From Pseudomonas morbosilactucae (GTDB lineage Bacteria; Pseudomonadota; Gammaproteobacteria; Pseudomonadales; Pseudomonadaceae), in assembly GCF_023241715.1 (NCBI RefSeq), contig NZ_JALQCW010000004.1, positions 202,432 to 266,431 on the forward strand: a stretch of 64,000 nt of DNA. Direction: 5' to 3'. Made by a program: the position numbers and the translations under genes. The notes beneath the pieces were generated by a model, which did no database searches, was not told where the DNA came from, and worked only from the letters and a program-made list of their open reading frames with translations. Shown in pieces: positions 1 to 8,651 of this stretch; the first letter of the stretch is position 1, and each line of letters opens with the position of its first letter.

Positions 1-227
1 ACGAGGTCAACTTGGGCTATCCGGCCAGCGTGGTGCTGATGTACCTGTCGCTGTCACAACTGCGCAGCCGGCTGAGTGTCGAGCGCAACCGATTGGTGGG
101 GATGCTGGCCCTGGTGGCCGTGTGCGTGGGCCTGGCCCTGCTGCTGATCCTGTGGATGGGCCCCGTGTATTTCTGGATCCCCAGCGTGTTGCTGGCCACC
201 GCCGTATTGAGCAAGGCCAACCTATGA
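1..227 (+). CDS. azlC: AzlC family branched-chain amino acid exporter, C-terminal part
   Basis: The reading frame is open from the window edge and encodes about 74 residues, so only the C-terminus is visible. It has two hydrophobic stretches (the second near LLLILWMGPVYFWIPSVLL) typical of the last membrane helices of AzlC, the large subunit of a two-component branched-chain amino acid exporter. The identification rests mainly on the next gene, a clear AzlD whose ATG overlaps this stop codon by four bases (ATGA). That coupling is usual for azlCD. The start lies outside the window. Confidence 0.75.
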   Translation, partial: EVNLGYPASVVLMYLSLSQLRSRLSVERNRLVGMLALVAVCVGLALLLILWMGPVYFWIPSVLLATAVLSKANL

Positions 228-541
228 CCACCTCGACCTGGATCACCATCGCCGCCCTGTTCGCCACCAGTTGCCTGGTACGAATCATTCCGGCCTTCGT
301 CAATGTTCGCCTGCCGGCGGGCCTGCAACGCGGGATGGAGCGAGTGCTGCCAGTGGCCGTGTTCATCAATTTCGCGGTGTACATCGCCTACAGCGAAATG
401 AGCAAGGAGCCTCTGGCGGCCAGCCTGTCCCTGCTCATCGTCGGGGCCATTGCCCTGAGCAATGTGCTGGGCCTGATCGGCGCTGCCGCCATCGGCACCG
501 CCGCCTACTTCGCGGCCATCCACTGGCTGGCCGTGGCTTGA
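224..541 (+). CDS. azlD: AzlD family branched-chain amino acid exporter subunit
   Basis: A 105-residue hydrophobic protein with about four predicted membrane segments. It has the AzlD layout: an N-terminal helix, then a conserved patch near residues 20-40 with RIIPAF and a basic loop, then helices to the end. AzlD pairs with AzlC in the inner membrane to export branched-chain amino acids or analogues. The start at 224 is chosen because it overlaps the azlC stop (ATGA) and gives the normal family length; a longer reading back to 122 would only add out-of-family sequence from inside azlC. Confidence 0.85.
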   Translation: MTTSTWITIAALFATSCLVRIIPAFVNVRLPAGLQRGMERVLPVAVFINFAVYIAYSEMSKEPLAASLSLLIVGAIALSNVLGLIGAAAIGTAAYFAAIHWLAVA

Positions 542-580
542 AACCCAAGGCGGCGCTCTCAAGCTCCGCCTGCTCAGGCC

Positions 581-1051
581 TCAGTTCTCGTCCTCACATC
601 CCAGGCCCTGGCGCTGCGCCTCTTCATCGGCCTGGGTCTTGCCCGTCCGAGCCATGATCTGCCCCTGCAGGTGCTTGAGTTCAACGAACACCAGGCGCTC
701 GCAACGGTTGATTTCCCAGACATCACCGGTCAGCACACTGACCGCATACAGGCCCCAGTACTCGGTCGCGCCGGCCTTGGGGTCGTTGTAGCCCAGGCTG
801 AAATCGAAGTAACCCGGATGCGGCGGCCGCCCCTGGTCATCCCGCAGGTCACCGTCGATAAACACCCCGGGGCGGTTCAGGTCATGGCGCTGGTGCTTCA
901 GGGCCAGGCGCAACACTTGCTGCGCCTGCTCTTGGTTCAGGCCGCCGGGGGCGATCTGCGCCGGTTGCAGGCTCGCCATCTGACCGGCCGCCAGGGCCTC
1001 GGCGCTGAGCAACAGGCCCAGGCCGAGACTGGTCAATGTTCTGTTCAGCAC
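581..1051 (-). CDS. Secreted periplasmic protein, candidate immunity to the adjacent glucosaminidase
   Basis: Encodes 156 residues from a GTG start. Residues 1-22 form a signal peptide (positive N-terminus, leucine-rich core, cleavage predicted after ALA). The mature part is soluble and ends in an acidic tail. The start lies inside the end of the upstream glucosaminidase gene (7-base overlap), so the two are translationally coupled. A toxin-like peptidoglycan hydrolase without a signal peptide followed by a periplasmic partner is the arrangement of type VI effector-immunity pairs such as Tge2-Tgi2 of P. protegens. The immunity role is inferred from context; I did not recognise a diagnostic motif in this protein. 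Confidence 0.6.
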   Translation of the reverse strand: MLNRTLTSLGLGLLLSAEALAAGQMASLQPAQIAPGGLNQEQAQQVLRLALKHQRHDLNRPGVFIDGDLRDDQGRPPHPGYFDFSLGYNDPKAGATEYWGLYAVSVLTGDVWEINRCERLVFVELKHLQGQIMARTGKTQADEEAQRQGLGCEDEN

Positions 1052-1494
1052 GCCATGCGCCCTTTGACTGACTTGATGATGTCCGCCAGGTACTTGGCGA
1101 AGCCATTGCGCCCGCCAGTAGCGGCGTCACCGGTGTTAAAACCGATCTGCACCAGGGCCAGGGCAAACTCCATGGGGTCCTGCTTGCCACGCACCGCCGA
1201 GCCGTAGCGGGTGGCGAACGACTGGGCGCATTGCTGAAATGAAGAAAACTTCGCCACTTTGATCCGCGCATTGCCCTGGGGCGCCTCAGCGCCGATCTGC
1301 AGGGGCGCCGGGGCGTGCAGGGAAAAGTAGTTGTTCATCTCCCGGGCAATGCGCCCGGTACCGTATTGGCTCTCCTGGGCGGCGAGACCGAGGATGTTCT
1401 CCACCGGGACATTCAACTGGTCGGCTATCGGCTGGCACACAGCCTTGTGCTTGCTGACAAAGGTCACTGCACTGACGTTATTACACAGGCTCAC
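1045..1494 (-). CDS. Glucosaminidase-domain peptidoglycan hydrolase, candidate type VI effector (Tge2-like)
   Basis: A 149-residue protein that is essentially one glucosaminidase domain. AAQESQYGTG (residues 38-47) carries the probable catalytic glutamate E41, followed by the NNYFSL motif that matches NNLFGIK of FlgJ/AcmA-type enzymes. There is no signal peptide, no cell-wall-binding repeat and no flagellar domain, so it is not FlgJ or a normal secreted autolysin. A lone cytoplasm-made muralytic domain coupled to a periplasmic partner fits a type VI effector that cleaves the glycan backbone of rival cells. Cys4, Cys20 and Cys149 are present. No VgrG, Hcp or PAAR gene is in the window, so the delivery route is unproven. 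Confidence 0.65.
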   Translation of the reverse strand: MSLCNNVSAVTFVSKHKAVCQPIADQLNVPVENILGLAAQESQYGTGRIAREMNNYFSLHAPAPLQIGAEAPQGNARIKVAKFSSFQQCAQSFATRYGSAVRGKQDPMEFALALVQIGFNTGDAATGGRNGFAKYLADIIKSVKGRMAC

Positions 1495-1628
1495 GCTTGT
1501 TCCCTCAATGGACGCTTCGATTCCGTGGGTGGATCGTTGAAGCGGCGCAGTATAGGCCGGCCCTCAGCGACTGTTCAGCGGGTTCACCGAGGGCTGGCAA
1601 GACTGTGCAATGGCTCACAGTTTTCCGG

Positions 1629-2060
1629 CTAGAGCTGGGCCCGGGTGCCAAGGAACGCCAGGTAGCGAGGGTCTTCCTCGGCGAAAATCGCCGCACCCGC
1701 GCCCATGTAAGCACGCATCAACTGGTCGGCAGCCTGGTCCGGTGCACCGCTGTCGAACAGCACCTGGCCCAGCCGCAAATGCAGGAATGGGTTGCCCAGG
1801 GCGTCAGGGCAATGCATGGCGTGTTCCAGTGTGTCGCGGGCCGCGGCCAGGTCACCGCTGAGATACAAGGCATCGGCGATGGCCGCCAGGACCCAGGTCG
1901 CCGCTTCCCAGTTTTCCTTGGGCTGCGGGATCAGCTCCCAGGCCTGGCGGTATTCAACCAGCGCCGCCGGGTAATCGCCCGACTCGGCCAGCTCATCACC
2001 TTGCTCGCAAAGGTCGCTGATCTGTTCGTGCAGCGCGTCGGGCAGTTCCATCTCATCCAT
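1629..2060 (-). CDS. Small tetratricopeptide-repeat protein
   Basis: A 143-residue soluble acidic protein with at least two TPR-like helix pairs: residues about 17-45 (GDELAESGDYPAALVEYRQA) and 55-85 (ADALYLSGDLAAARDTLEHA), with a third pair near 90-118. TPR units mediate protein-protein contacts; no catalytic motif is visible. It is transcribed in the same direction as the glucosaminidase pair and the recombinase but with gaps above 100 bp, so a shared operon is uncertain. Similar small TPR proteins occur near polymorphic toxin loci, which makes a role in toxin handling or immunity possible but unproven. Confidence 0.7.
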   Translation of the reverse strand: MDEMELPDALHEQISDLCEQGDELAESGDYPAALVEYRQAWELIPQPKENWEAATWVLAAIADALYLSGDLAAARDTLEHAMHCPDALGNPFLHLRLGQVLFDSGAPDQAADQLMRAYMGAGAAIFAEEDPRYLAFLGTRAQL

Positions 2061-2181
2061 CGTCGATACTCCTGTGTGGATTGGCTGTGGGTTTGGACAG
2101 CCTGATTGTGGCCGAGTGCCGAAGGCACTTACGCGGATGTCGCAAAAAATTCACCGGGTGCGCACGCCATGCGAGCCCCCG

Positions 2182-3138
2182 TCAAAGGTCAAAACGGTCG
2201 ATGGCCCGGCGCCGTTCGTTGTCATCGCGCACATCGTAGTTGGCGGTGGTCTGGATATTGGTGTGGTGGGCCAGTTTCTGGGCGATGGACAGGTCGTATT
2301 CCTCGATCACCCGGGTGATGAAGGAACGGCGAAAATCGTGGGGCATGATCGGCACACCGATCTGGGCGCCACGCTGGCGGGCAATGTAGTAGATCGCGTG
2401 TTTGCTGATGCGCTCGCGGGTGATGTGCCCGCCACGACGGATACGGTTGAACAGGAATGCGTCGTCCGCCTCACCGGCCCCCAGTTGCGAACGCCGCAGT
2501 TCAAGCCAGGCCTGGAGCTTGGCAAAGGCCCAGGTCGGCGCGTATTTGATCAATTGCTTGTTGCCCTTGCCGGTGACCCGCAGGCTGCGCTCGGCGAAGT
2601 CCACCTGATCGAGGTCGATGTTCACCGACTCCGATTTACGCATCCCCGAGCCGTACAGCACGGCAATGATTGCCGCGTCACGCACACCCTGCGGGCGCGG
2701 GTCGGCGGCGCAGACGGCCATCAGTTCCTGGATCAGGTTGCGTCGCAGGTTGCGCCCCTGGGACAGGCGCGTACCGGCCATGGGCTTGACCGAGCGCATC
2801 TTCAGCAGGTGCTCCTGGCTGATCAGGCTGACCCGCCAGGCCTCGTTCATCACCCCACGCAAGGCGTTGACGTACAGCGACGAGGTATTGGGCGCATAAC
2901 CGTCTTCACGCAGGGCCGCCACCAGGGCGCTGACGTCCTGGGGCTGCAACCCGTGCCAGGGGATGTCCTCGATGTCCAGCTCGTCGAACCCCAGGCGGTC
3001 CGCCGCGTCCTGCAGCACGTAGCGCATGGTCGACTGGCTCGATGGGGACAGGCGTGCCAGGTACAGCCGCAACGGGTTGGGTACCGTCTTCGCGGGCTGG
3101 CCATGCTTGTCAGGGGCGGAATCGACGGCGTCAGTCAC
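2182..3138 (-). CDS. Tyrosine recombinase / phage-type integrase
   Basis: A 318-residue site-specific recombinase. The N-terminal SAM-like core-binding domain covers about residues 22-125 and the catalytic domain about 130-315. All catalytic residues are present: R167 (GSGMRKSE), K191 (GKGNK), H267 and R270 (PHDFRR), H291 (LAHH) and nucleophile Y301 (TTANYD). It should cut and rejoin DNA at a specific site through a 3-prime phosphotyrosine. It is shorter than most phage integrases and lacks an AP2-like arm-binding domain, so it resembles stand-alone XerC/D-like recombinases of genomic islands. No excisionase or attachment repeats were found. Confidence 0.9.
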   Translation of the reverse strand: MTDAVDSAPDKHGQPAKTVPNPLRLYLARLSPSSQSTMRYVLQDAADRLGFDELDIEDIPWHGLQPQDVSALVAALREDGYAPNTSSLYVNALRGVMNEAWRVSLISQEHLLKMRSVKPMAGTRLSQGRNLRRNLIQELMAVCAADPRPQGVRDAAIIAVLYGSGMRKSESVNIDLDQVDFAERSLRVTGKGNKQLIKYAPTWAFAKLQAWLELRRSQLGAGEADDAFLFNRIRRGGHITRERISKHAIYYIARQRGAQIGVPIMPHDFRRSFITRVIEEYDLSIAQKLAHHTNIQTTANYDVRDDNERRRAIDRFDL

Positions 3139-3600
3139 AGCGTCCTCGCTCGGGTTCTTGCCACGGTTTGACCTGAGTCATAGGCGCCTGCACTTTTTGT
3201 ACGGTTTTGTGGCCACGGAATGCCCTGCGTCCACCTGTTTCTTTCACTGATTCAAGCCTCGAGACCAACAAACTGAACACCGGCTGTCTGCCTCGAAGAT
3301 AAACGCCGTTTTACGCTAATTTTCATATTCGTTTCACATTTTCCCGCTTAATCTCAGCCACCGAAATCAGCCAAATTTGAATGCATGCGATTCTCGTCGG
3401 CCGAAGATAACATCTTGATCCACATTTACTTTTCGCCAACATGGTCTTTAATCAGGATTTGCACGGAACGCTACGTTGGCCCAACAACCGGATGTCTCTG
3501 ACGATGAAAGCATGTCGCCTCAATAGCCCCTGAAATCTCCATCCCTTTTTCTATTTTTTCTGACTCCCCAGTCTTGCGATAATTTTTTTCCGAGGTCCCT
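3139..3600. promoter_or_regulatory. AT-rich divergent region upstream of arnB and the recombinase gene
   Basis: 462 bp without a convincing gene and clearly lower in GC than its flanks, especially 3290-3450. It must hold the arn operon promoter. Visible elements are an exact direct repeat TTTCA at 3321-3325 and 3332-3336 (11-bp phasing, typical of OmpR-family response regulators), a single CTTAAT half-site at 3347-3352, an extended -10-like TGCGATAAT at 3575-3583 with no good -35, and a purine-rich ribosome site (CGAGG) just before the arnB ATG. In Pseudomonas, arn is usually driven by PmrA, PhoP, ParR, CprR or ColR; I cannot assign which acts here. Confidence 0.5.
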
Positions 3601-4740
3601 ATGAACCAGGCTTTCCTTCCCTTTTCACGGCCGAGCATTGGCGATGAAGAGATCGCCGCTGTAGAGCAGGTTCTACGTTCCGGCTGGATCACCACCGGGC
3701 CGAAAAACCAGGAGCTGGAACAGCAATTCGCCGAACGGGTCGGTGCCCGCCATGCCGTGGCCCTGTCCTCGGCCACCGGCGCCATGCACATTACCCTGCT
3801 GGCCCTGGGCATCGGCCCGGGGGATGAAGTCATCACCCCGTCCCAGACCTGGGTCTCCACCGCGAACATGGTCTGCCTGCTGGGGGCGACCCCGGTGTTT
3901 GTCGATGTCGACCTCGACACCCTGATGAGCGACGTCGCGGCCATCGAAGCCGCCATCACCCCACGAACCAAAGCCATCATTCCGGTGCACTACGCCGGCG
4001 CGGCTTTTGACCTCGACCCGCTGTATGCCTTGGCCGAGCGCCACGGCATCCCGGTGATCGAAGACGCTGCCCACGCCGCCGGTACCTTCTATCGCGGCCG
4101 GGCGATCGGTGCCCAGGGCACGGCGATCTTTTCCTTCCATGCGATCAAGAACATGACCTGTGCCGAAGGCGCGATGTTCGTCAGCGACGACCAGGCCCTG
4201 GCCGATCGGGTGCGCATGCTCAAGTTCCACGGTTTGGGGGTGGACGCCTACGACCGCCTGACCCACGGCCGCAAACCCCAGGCCCAGGTGATCGAACCGG
4301 GCTTCAAGTACAACCTGGCCGACATCAACGCGGCCATCGCCCTGGTGCAATTGCAACGCCTGGACGAAATCAACGCCAAGCGTGAACACCTGGCTCAGGC
4401 CTACCTGGAGCGCCTCAAGGACCTGCCGGTCCAACCCCTGGCACTGCCCGCCTACCCTCAGCAACACGCCTGGCACCTGTTTATCCTGCGCATCGACGCC
4501 GAGCGCTGCGGCCTTGACCGCGAGGCGTTTATGCAAGGCCTGCAGGCGCAGAACATCGGCACCGGCATCCATTTTATTGCCACCCATCTGCACACCTATT
4601 ACCGCCAGCGCTTCCCTCAGGTGCAGTTGCCCAACACCGAGTGGAACTCCGCACGCCTCTGTTCGATCCCACTGTTCCCGGACATGACCCTCGACGACGT
4701 CGAGCGGGTCACCGGTGCCATTGCAACCCTCCTGGACTGA
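3601..4740 (+). CDS. arnB: UDP-4-amino-4-deoxy-L-arabinose aminotransferase
   Basis: A 379-residue PLP-dependent aminotransferase of the DegT/DnrJ/EryC1 family. It transfers an amino group from glutamate to the UDP-4-keto-pentose made by ArnA, giving UDP-Ara4N. The PLP lysine is K183 in [16 protein letters not shown]; the sugar-binding SSATGAMH segment (56-63) and the EDAAHAAG segment (154-161) are intact. Length equals the family norm. It is first in a tight operon: arnC begins five bases after the stop. The product feeds lipid A modification that lowers binding of polymyxins and cationic peptides. Confidence 0.97.
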   Translation: MNQAFLPFSRPSIGDEEIAAVEQVLRSGWITTGPKNQELEQQFAERVGARHAVALSSATGAMHITLLALGIGPGDEVITPSQTWVSTANMVCLLGATPVFVDVDLDTLMSDVAAIEAAITPRTKAIIPVHYAGAAFDLDPLYALAERHGIPVIEDAAHAAGTFYRGRAIGAQGTAIFSFHAIKNMTCAEGAMFVSDDQALADRVRMLKFHGLGVDAYDRLTHGRKPQAQVIEPGFKYNLADINAAIALVQLQRLDEINAKREHLAQAYLERLKDLPVQPLALPAYPQQHAWHLFILRIDAERCGLDREAFMQGLQAQNIGTGIHFIATHLHTYYRQRFPQVQLPNTEWNSARLCSIPLFPDMTLDDVERVTGAIATLLD

Positions 4741-4745
4741 AGCCT

Positions 4746-5765
4746 TTGAAACCCTATCCCATTCAGTTCGTGTCGATCGTCATCCCGGTCTACAACGAAG
4801 AACAAAGCTTGCCCGAGCTGTTGCGCCGCACCGAAGCGGCCTGCCGCCAACTGACCTACGACTTTGAAATCGTACTGGTGGACGACGGCAGCCGCGACGA
4901 GTCGGCGAACATCCTGCAAGCCGCCGCCGAACGCGAAGGCAGCCCTGTGGTGGCGGTGATTCTCAACCGCAACTACGGCCAGCACGCGGCAATCATGGCC
5001 GGCTTCGAACAGTGCCGCGGCGACGTGGTGATCACCCTGGATGCCGACCTGCAGAACCCGCCGGAAGAAATTCCACGCCTGGTGGCCCAGGCCGAGCTGG
5101 GTTACGACGTGGTCGGCACGGTGCGCAACAACCGCCAGGATTCGGCCCTGCGCCGCTGGCCGTCGAAGCTGATCAACCTGGCCGTGCAGCGTTCCACCGG
5201 GGTCGCCATGAGCGATTACGGCTGCATGCTGCGGGCCTATCGCCGGACCATCATCGACGCGATGCTGGCCTGCACCGAGCGCAGTACCTTTATCCCGATC
5301 CTCGCCAACAGCTTTGCCCGGCACACCACCGAGGTGCTGGTGGAGCACGCCGAGCGCGAGCACGGCGACTCCAAGTACAGCCCGATGCGCCTGATCAACC
5401 TGATGTTCGACCTGATCACCTGCATGACCACCACGCCCCTGAGGCTGCTGAGCATCATCGGTTTCGGCATGGCCGGCCTCGGCGGTCTGTTCGCCCTGAT
5501 GCTGATCGTCCTGCGGTTGATTTTCGGCGCCACCTGGGCCGGTGACGGCACCTTTGTGTTGTTCGCCGTGCTGTTCGTGTTCACCGGTGGCCAGTTCATC
5601 GGCATGGGCCTGCTGGGGGAATACCTGGGGCGCATGTACAGCGATGTGCGGGCGCGTCCGCGCTTTTTTATCGAGAAAGTCTTGCGCAGCCAGCCCGCGG
5701 CCCCGGTCCGCAGCGTGACTGTCGACGGTTTAACTTCCACCCATACTGATCAGGTTTCGCCATGA
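4746..5765 (+). CDS. arnC: Undecaprenyl-phosphate 4-deoxy-4-formamido-L-arabinose transferase
   Basis: A GT2-family membrane glycosyltransferase of 339 residues when read from the TTG at 4746, which gives the usual N-terminus ([20 protein letters not shown]). The GT-A nucleotide site shows VDDGSRD and the metal-binding [10 protein letters not shown]; two C-terminal membrane helices lie near residues 235-300. It loads formylated Ara4N onto undecaprenyl phosphate on the inner face of the inner membrane. The non-ATG start five bases after arnB suggests coupled translation. Its stop overlaps the arnA ATG (ATGA). Confidence 0.95.
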   Translation: MKPYPIQFVSIVIPVYNEEQSLPELLRRTEAACRQLTYDFEIVLVDDGSRDESANILQAAAEREGSPVVAVILNRNYGQHAAIMAGFEQCRGDVVITLDADLQNPPEEIPRLVAQAELGYDVVGTVRNNRQDSALRRWPSKLINLAVQRSTGVAMSDYGCMLRAYRRTIIDAMLACTERSTFIPILANSFARHTTEVLVEHAEREHGDSKYSPMRLINLMFDLITCMTTTPLRLLSIIGFGMAGLGGLFALMLIVLRLIFGATWAGDGTFVLFAVLFVFTGGQFIGMGLLGEYLGRMYSDVRARPRFFIEKVLRSQPAAPVRSVTVDGLTSTHTDQVSP

Positions 5766-7768
5766 GCAATAAAGCTGTCGTCTTCGCCTACCACGATATT
5801 GGCTGCGCAGGCATCGAAGCCCTGCTCAACGCCGGCTACGAGATTGCCGCGGTGTTCACCCATGCCGATGACCCCAGGGAAAACACCTTCTACGGTTCGG
5901 TCGCACAACTCTGCGCACGCCGGGGCATTGCCGTGCACGCGCCAGAAGACGCCAACCACCCGCTGTGGATCGAGCGCGTCAGCAAGCTCAACCCCGACTA
6001 CCTGTTCTCGTTCTACTACCGCAACCTGCTGAGCGAGCCGCTGCTGGCCACCGCACGCAAGGGCGCGTTCAACCTGCACGGTTCCCTGCTGCCGCGCTAC
6101 CGTGGCCGGGCCCCGGCCAACTGGGTGCTGGTCAAGGGTGAAACCGAAACCGGCGTCACCCTGCACCGCATGGTCAAGCGCGCCGACGCCGGCGCCATCA
6201 TTGCCCAGGAACGTGTGGCCATCGAACGCAGCGACACCGCCCTGAGCCTGCACGCCAAGCTGCGTGATGCGGCCTCTAGCCTGCTGCGCGACACCCTGCC
6301 GCAACTGGCCCAGGGCAAGGTCAGTGAAACCGCTCAGGACGAATCCCAAGCCAGCTACTTCGGTCGTCGTAGCGCTGCCGACGGCAAGATCGAATGGAAA
6401 CGCCCCGCCGAAGAACTGTTCAACCTGGTGCGCGCCGTGACCCAGCCTTACCCGGGCGCCTTCTGCGCGGTGGGCGAGCACAAGCTGATCGTCTGGAGCG
6501 CCGAAGTCGTTAAGGGCAACGACGGCCAGGCCCCGGGCCGGGTCATCAGCGTCGACCCGCTGCGCATCGCCTGTGGCGAAGACTCCCTAGTCATCACCTC
6601 GGGCCAGCGCAACGCCAACGGCCTGTACCTGGCGGGTCCGCAACTGGCCAATGAACTGGGCCTGGTGGACGGTTCGCTGCTGCGCGGCGCCGAATCCGGA
6701 CGCAAGGCGCGCCGCACCCGGGTGCTGATCCTCGGGGTCAACGGCTTTATCGGCAACCACCTGTCCGAGCGCCTGCTGCGTGACGACCGCTACGAGGTCT
6801 ACGGCCTGGACATCGGCTCCGACGCCATCGAGCGCCTGCGCAGCCACCCCAACTTCCACTTTGTCGAAGGCGACATCAGCATTCACTCGGAGTGGATCGA
6901 GTACCACATCAAGAAATGCGACGTGGTCCTGCCCCTGGTGGCCATCGCCACGCCGATCGAATACACCCGCAACCCGTTGCGCGTGTTCGAACTGGACTTC
7001 GAGGAAAACCTCAAGCTGGTGCGCTACTGCGTCAAGTACAACAAGCGGGTGATCTTCCCCTCGACCTCCGAAGTCTATGGCATGTGCCAGGACCAGAACT
7101 TCGACGAAGACCACTCCAACCTGATCGTCGGCCCGATCAACAAGCAGCGCTGGATCTACTCGGTGTCCAAGCAGTTGCTGGACCGGGTGATCTGGGCCTA
7201 CGGCGCCAAGGGCCTGAATTTCACCCTGTTCCGCCCCTTCAACTGGATGGGCCCGCGCCTGGACCGCCTCGACTCGGCCCGCATCGGCAGCTCCCGGGCC
7301 ATCACCCAGTTGATTCTCAACCTGGTGGAAGGCACACCGATTCGCCTGTTCGACGGTGGCGAGCAAAAACGCTGCTTCACCGACATCGCCGACGGCATCG
7401 AAGCCCTGGCGCGGATCATCGACAACGACCATGACGCCTGCAACGGCCAGATCATCAACATCGGCAACCCAGACAACGAAGCCAGCATCCGTCAACTGGG
7501 CGAAGAATTGCTGCGCCAGTTCGAAGCCCACCCGCTGCGCAGCAACTTCCCACCGTTCGCGGGTTTCCGTGACGTGGAAAGCAAGGCCTTCTACGGCGCC
7601 GGCTACCAGGACGTGGAGCACCGCAAACCGAGCATCGCCAACGCCAAGCGCCTGTTGAACTGGGAACCGACCGTGGAAATGAGCGAGACCATCGGCAATA
7701 CCCTGGACTTCTTCCTGCGCGAGGCCATGCTCGAAATCGCGGAGCGCACAAAAGAAGAAGCACGCTGA
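5762..7768 (+). CDS. arnA: Bifunctional UDP-glucuronate decarboxylase / UDP-Ara4N formyltransferase
   Basis: A 668-residue fusion of normal length. Residues 1-300 are the formyltransferase: N104 and H106 in [19 protein letters not shown], followed by the Asp region. Residues about 318-660 are the SDR decarboxylase: NAD-binding [17 protein letters not shown], and the YSVSK active-site Tyr-Lys pair. The C-terminal half oxidises and decarboxylates UDP-glucuronate to the 4-keto-pentose used by ArnB; the N-terminal half formylates UDP-Ara4N using formyl-tetrahydrofolate. It overlaps arnC by four bases and arnD by one base. Confidence 0.97.
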   Translation: MSNKAVVFAYHDIGCAGIEALLNAGYEIAAVFTHADDPRENTFYGSVAQLCARRGIAVHAPEDANHPLWIERVSKLNPDYLFSFYYRNLLSEPLLATARKGAFNLHGSLLPRYRGRAPANWVLVKGETETGVTLHRMVKRADAGAIIAQERVAIERSDTALSLHAKLRDAASSLLRDTLPQLAQGKVSETAQDESQASYFGRRSAADGKIEWKRPAEELFNLVRAVTQPYPGAFCAVGEHKLIVWSAEVVKGNDGQAPGRVISVDPLRIACGEDSLVITSGQRNANGLYLAGPQLANELGLVDGSLLRGAESGRKARRTRVLILGVNGFIGNHLSERLLRDDRYEVYGLDIGSDAIERLRSHPNFHFVEGDISIHSEWIEYHIKKCDVVLPLVAIATPIEYTRNPLRVFELDFEENLKLVRYCVKYNKRVIFPSTSEVYGMCQDQNFDEDHSNLIVGPINKQRWIYSVSKQLLDRVIWAYGAKGLNFTLFRPFNWMGPRLDRLDSARIGSSRAITQLILNLVEGTPIRLFDGGEQKRCFTDIADGIEALARIIDNDHDACNGQIINIGNPDNEASIRQLGEELLRQFEAHPLRSNFPPFAGFRDVESKAFYGAGYQDVEHRKPSIANAKRLLNWEPTVEMSETIGNTLDFFLREAMLEIAERTKEEAR

Positions 7769-8651
7769 TGCAGGCGGGTCTGCGCATTGATGTCGACACC
7801 TACCGCGGCACCCGTGAAGGCGTGCCACGGTTGCTCGACTCCCTGGAGGAAGCCGGGGTCAAGGCGACCTTCTTCTTCAGTGTCGGGCCGGACAACATGG
7901 GGCGCCATTTATGGCGCCTGATTCGTCCGCAATTCCTGTGGAAGATGCTTCGTTCCAACGCCGCCGGCCTCTATGGCTGGGACATCCTGCTGGCTGGCAC
8001 TGCCTGGCCGGGTAAACCCATCGGTCGCGACCTGGGGCACCTGATGCGCCAGGCCCTGGCCGCCGGCCATGAAGTCGCCTGCACGCCTGGGACCACCACG
8101 GCTGGCAGGCCAATGCCGGGCGCTGGAGCCAGGCCCAACTGATCGAGCAGATTCGCCAAGGCGTCGACAGCCTCAACGACATTCTCGGCCAGGCAGTGAG
8201 CTGTTCGGCGTCCGCCGGCTGGCGCGCCGACGAGCGTGTGATCGAAGCCAAGCAGGCCTTTGGCTTCCGCTACAACAGCGATTGCCGGGGCCAGAGCCTG
8301 TTCCGGCCGCGCCTCGCAGATGGCCGCTTGGGCGCCACGCAGATCCCGGTGGACCTGCCCACCTTTGATGAGGTGGTCGGGCCGCTGGTCAGCGCCGGGG
8401 ATTTCAACGGTTTTATCCTCGACCGGTTCAGCCCGGCGAAACTCAACGTCTACACCGTACACGCCGAAGTGGAAGGGATTCTCATGGCCAATGATTTCCG
8501 TCAGTTGCTGGCCAGTGCCCAGCAACGCGACATTCAGTTCCACCCCCTGGGTCAATTGCTCCCCGCAGACACCGCCAGCCTGCCCTCGGGCCAGGTGGTA
8601 CGCGGTGCCCTGCCCGGTCGCGAAGGCTGGCTGGGAGTGCAAGGCGCATGA
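7768..8651 (+). pseudogene. arnD: 4-deoxy-4-formamido-L-arabinose-phosphoundecaprenol deformylase, frameshifted
   Basis: ArnD is a NodB-type polysaccharide deacetylase that removes the formyl group from Und-P-Ara4FN. The reading frame starts normally ([20 protein letters not shown]) but shifts at about 8077, where GTC-G-CC-TGC replaces the expected GTC-GGC-CTG. Without correction it ends at 8142 after 124 residues and loses the metal-binding HAWDHH motif. Restoring one G gives an uninterrupted 294-residue protein, the normal ArnD length, through SASAGWRAD and NSDCRG to the stop at 8651. That stop overlaps arnT by four bases. A base-calling error is as likely as a true null allele. Confidence 0.85.

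Noticed and set aside
3347..3352. CTTAAT as a PmrA box for arnB
   Set aside because: Only one half-site is present; no second TTAAT at 11 bp.
7768..8651. Programmed frameshift in arnD
   Set aside because: No slippery heptamer or stimulating structure at 8077, and arnD is read in one frame in other species.
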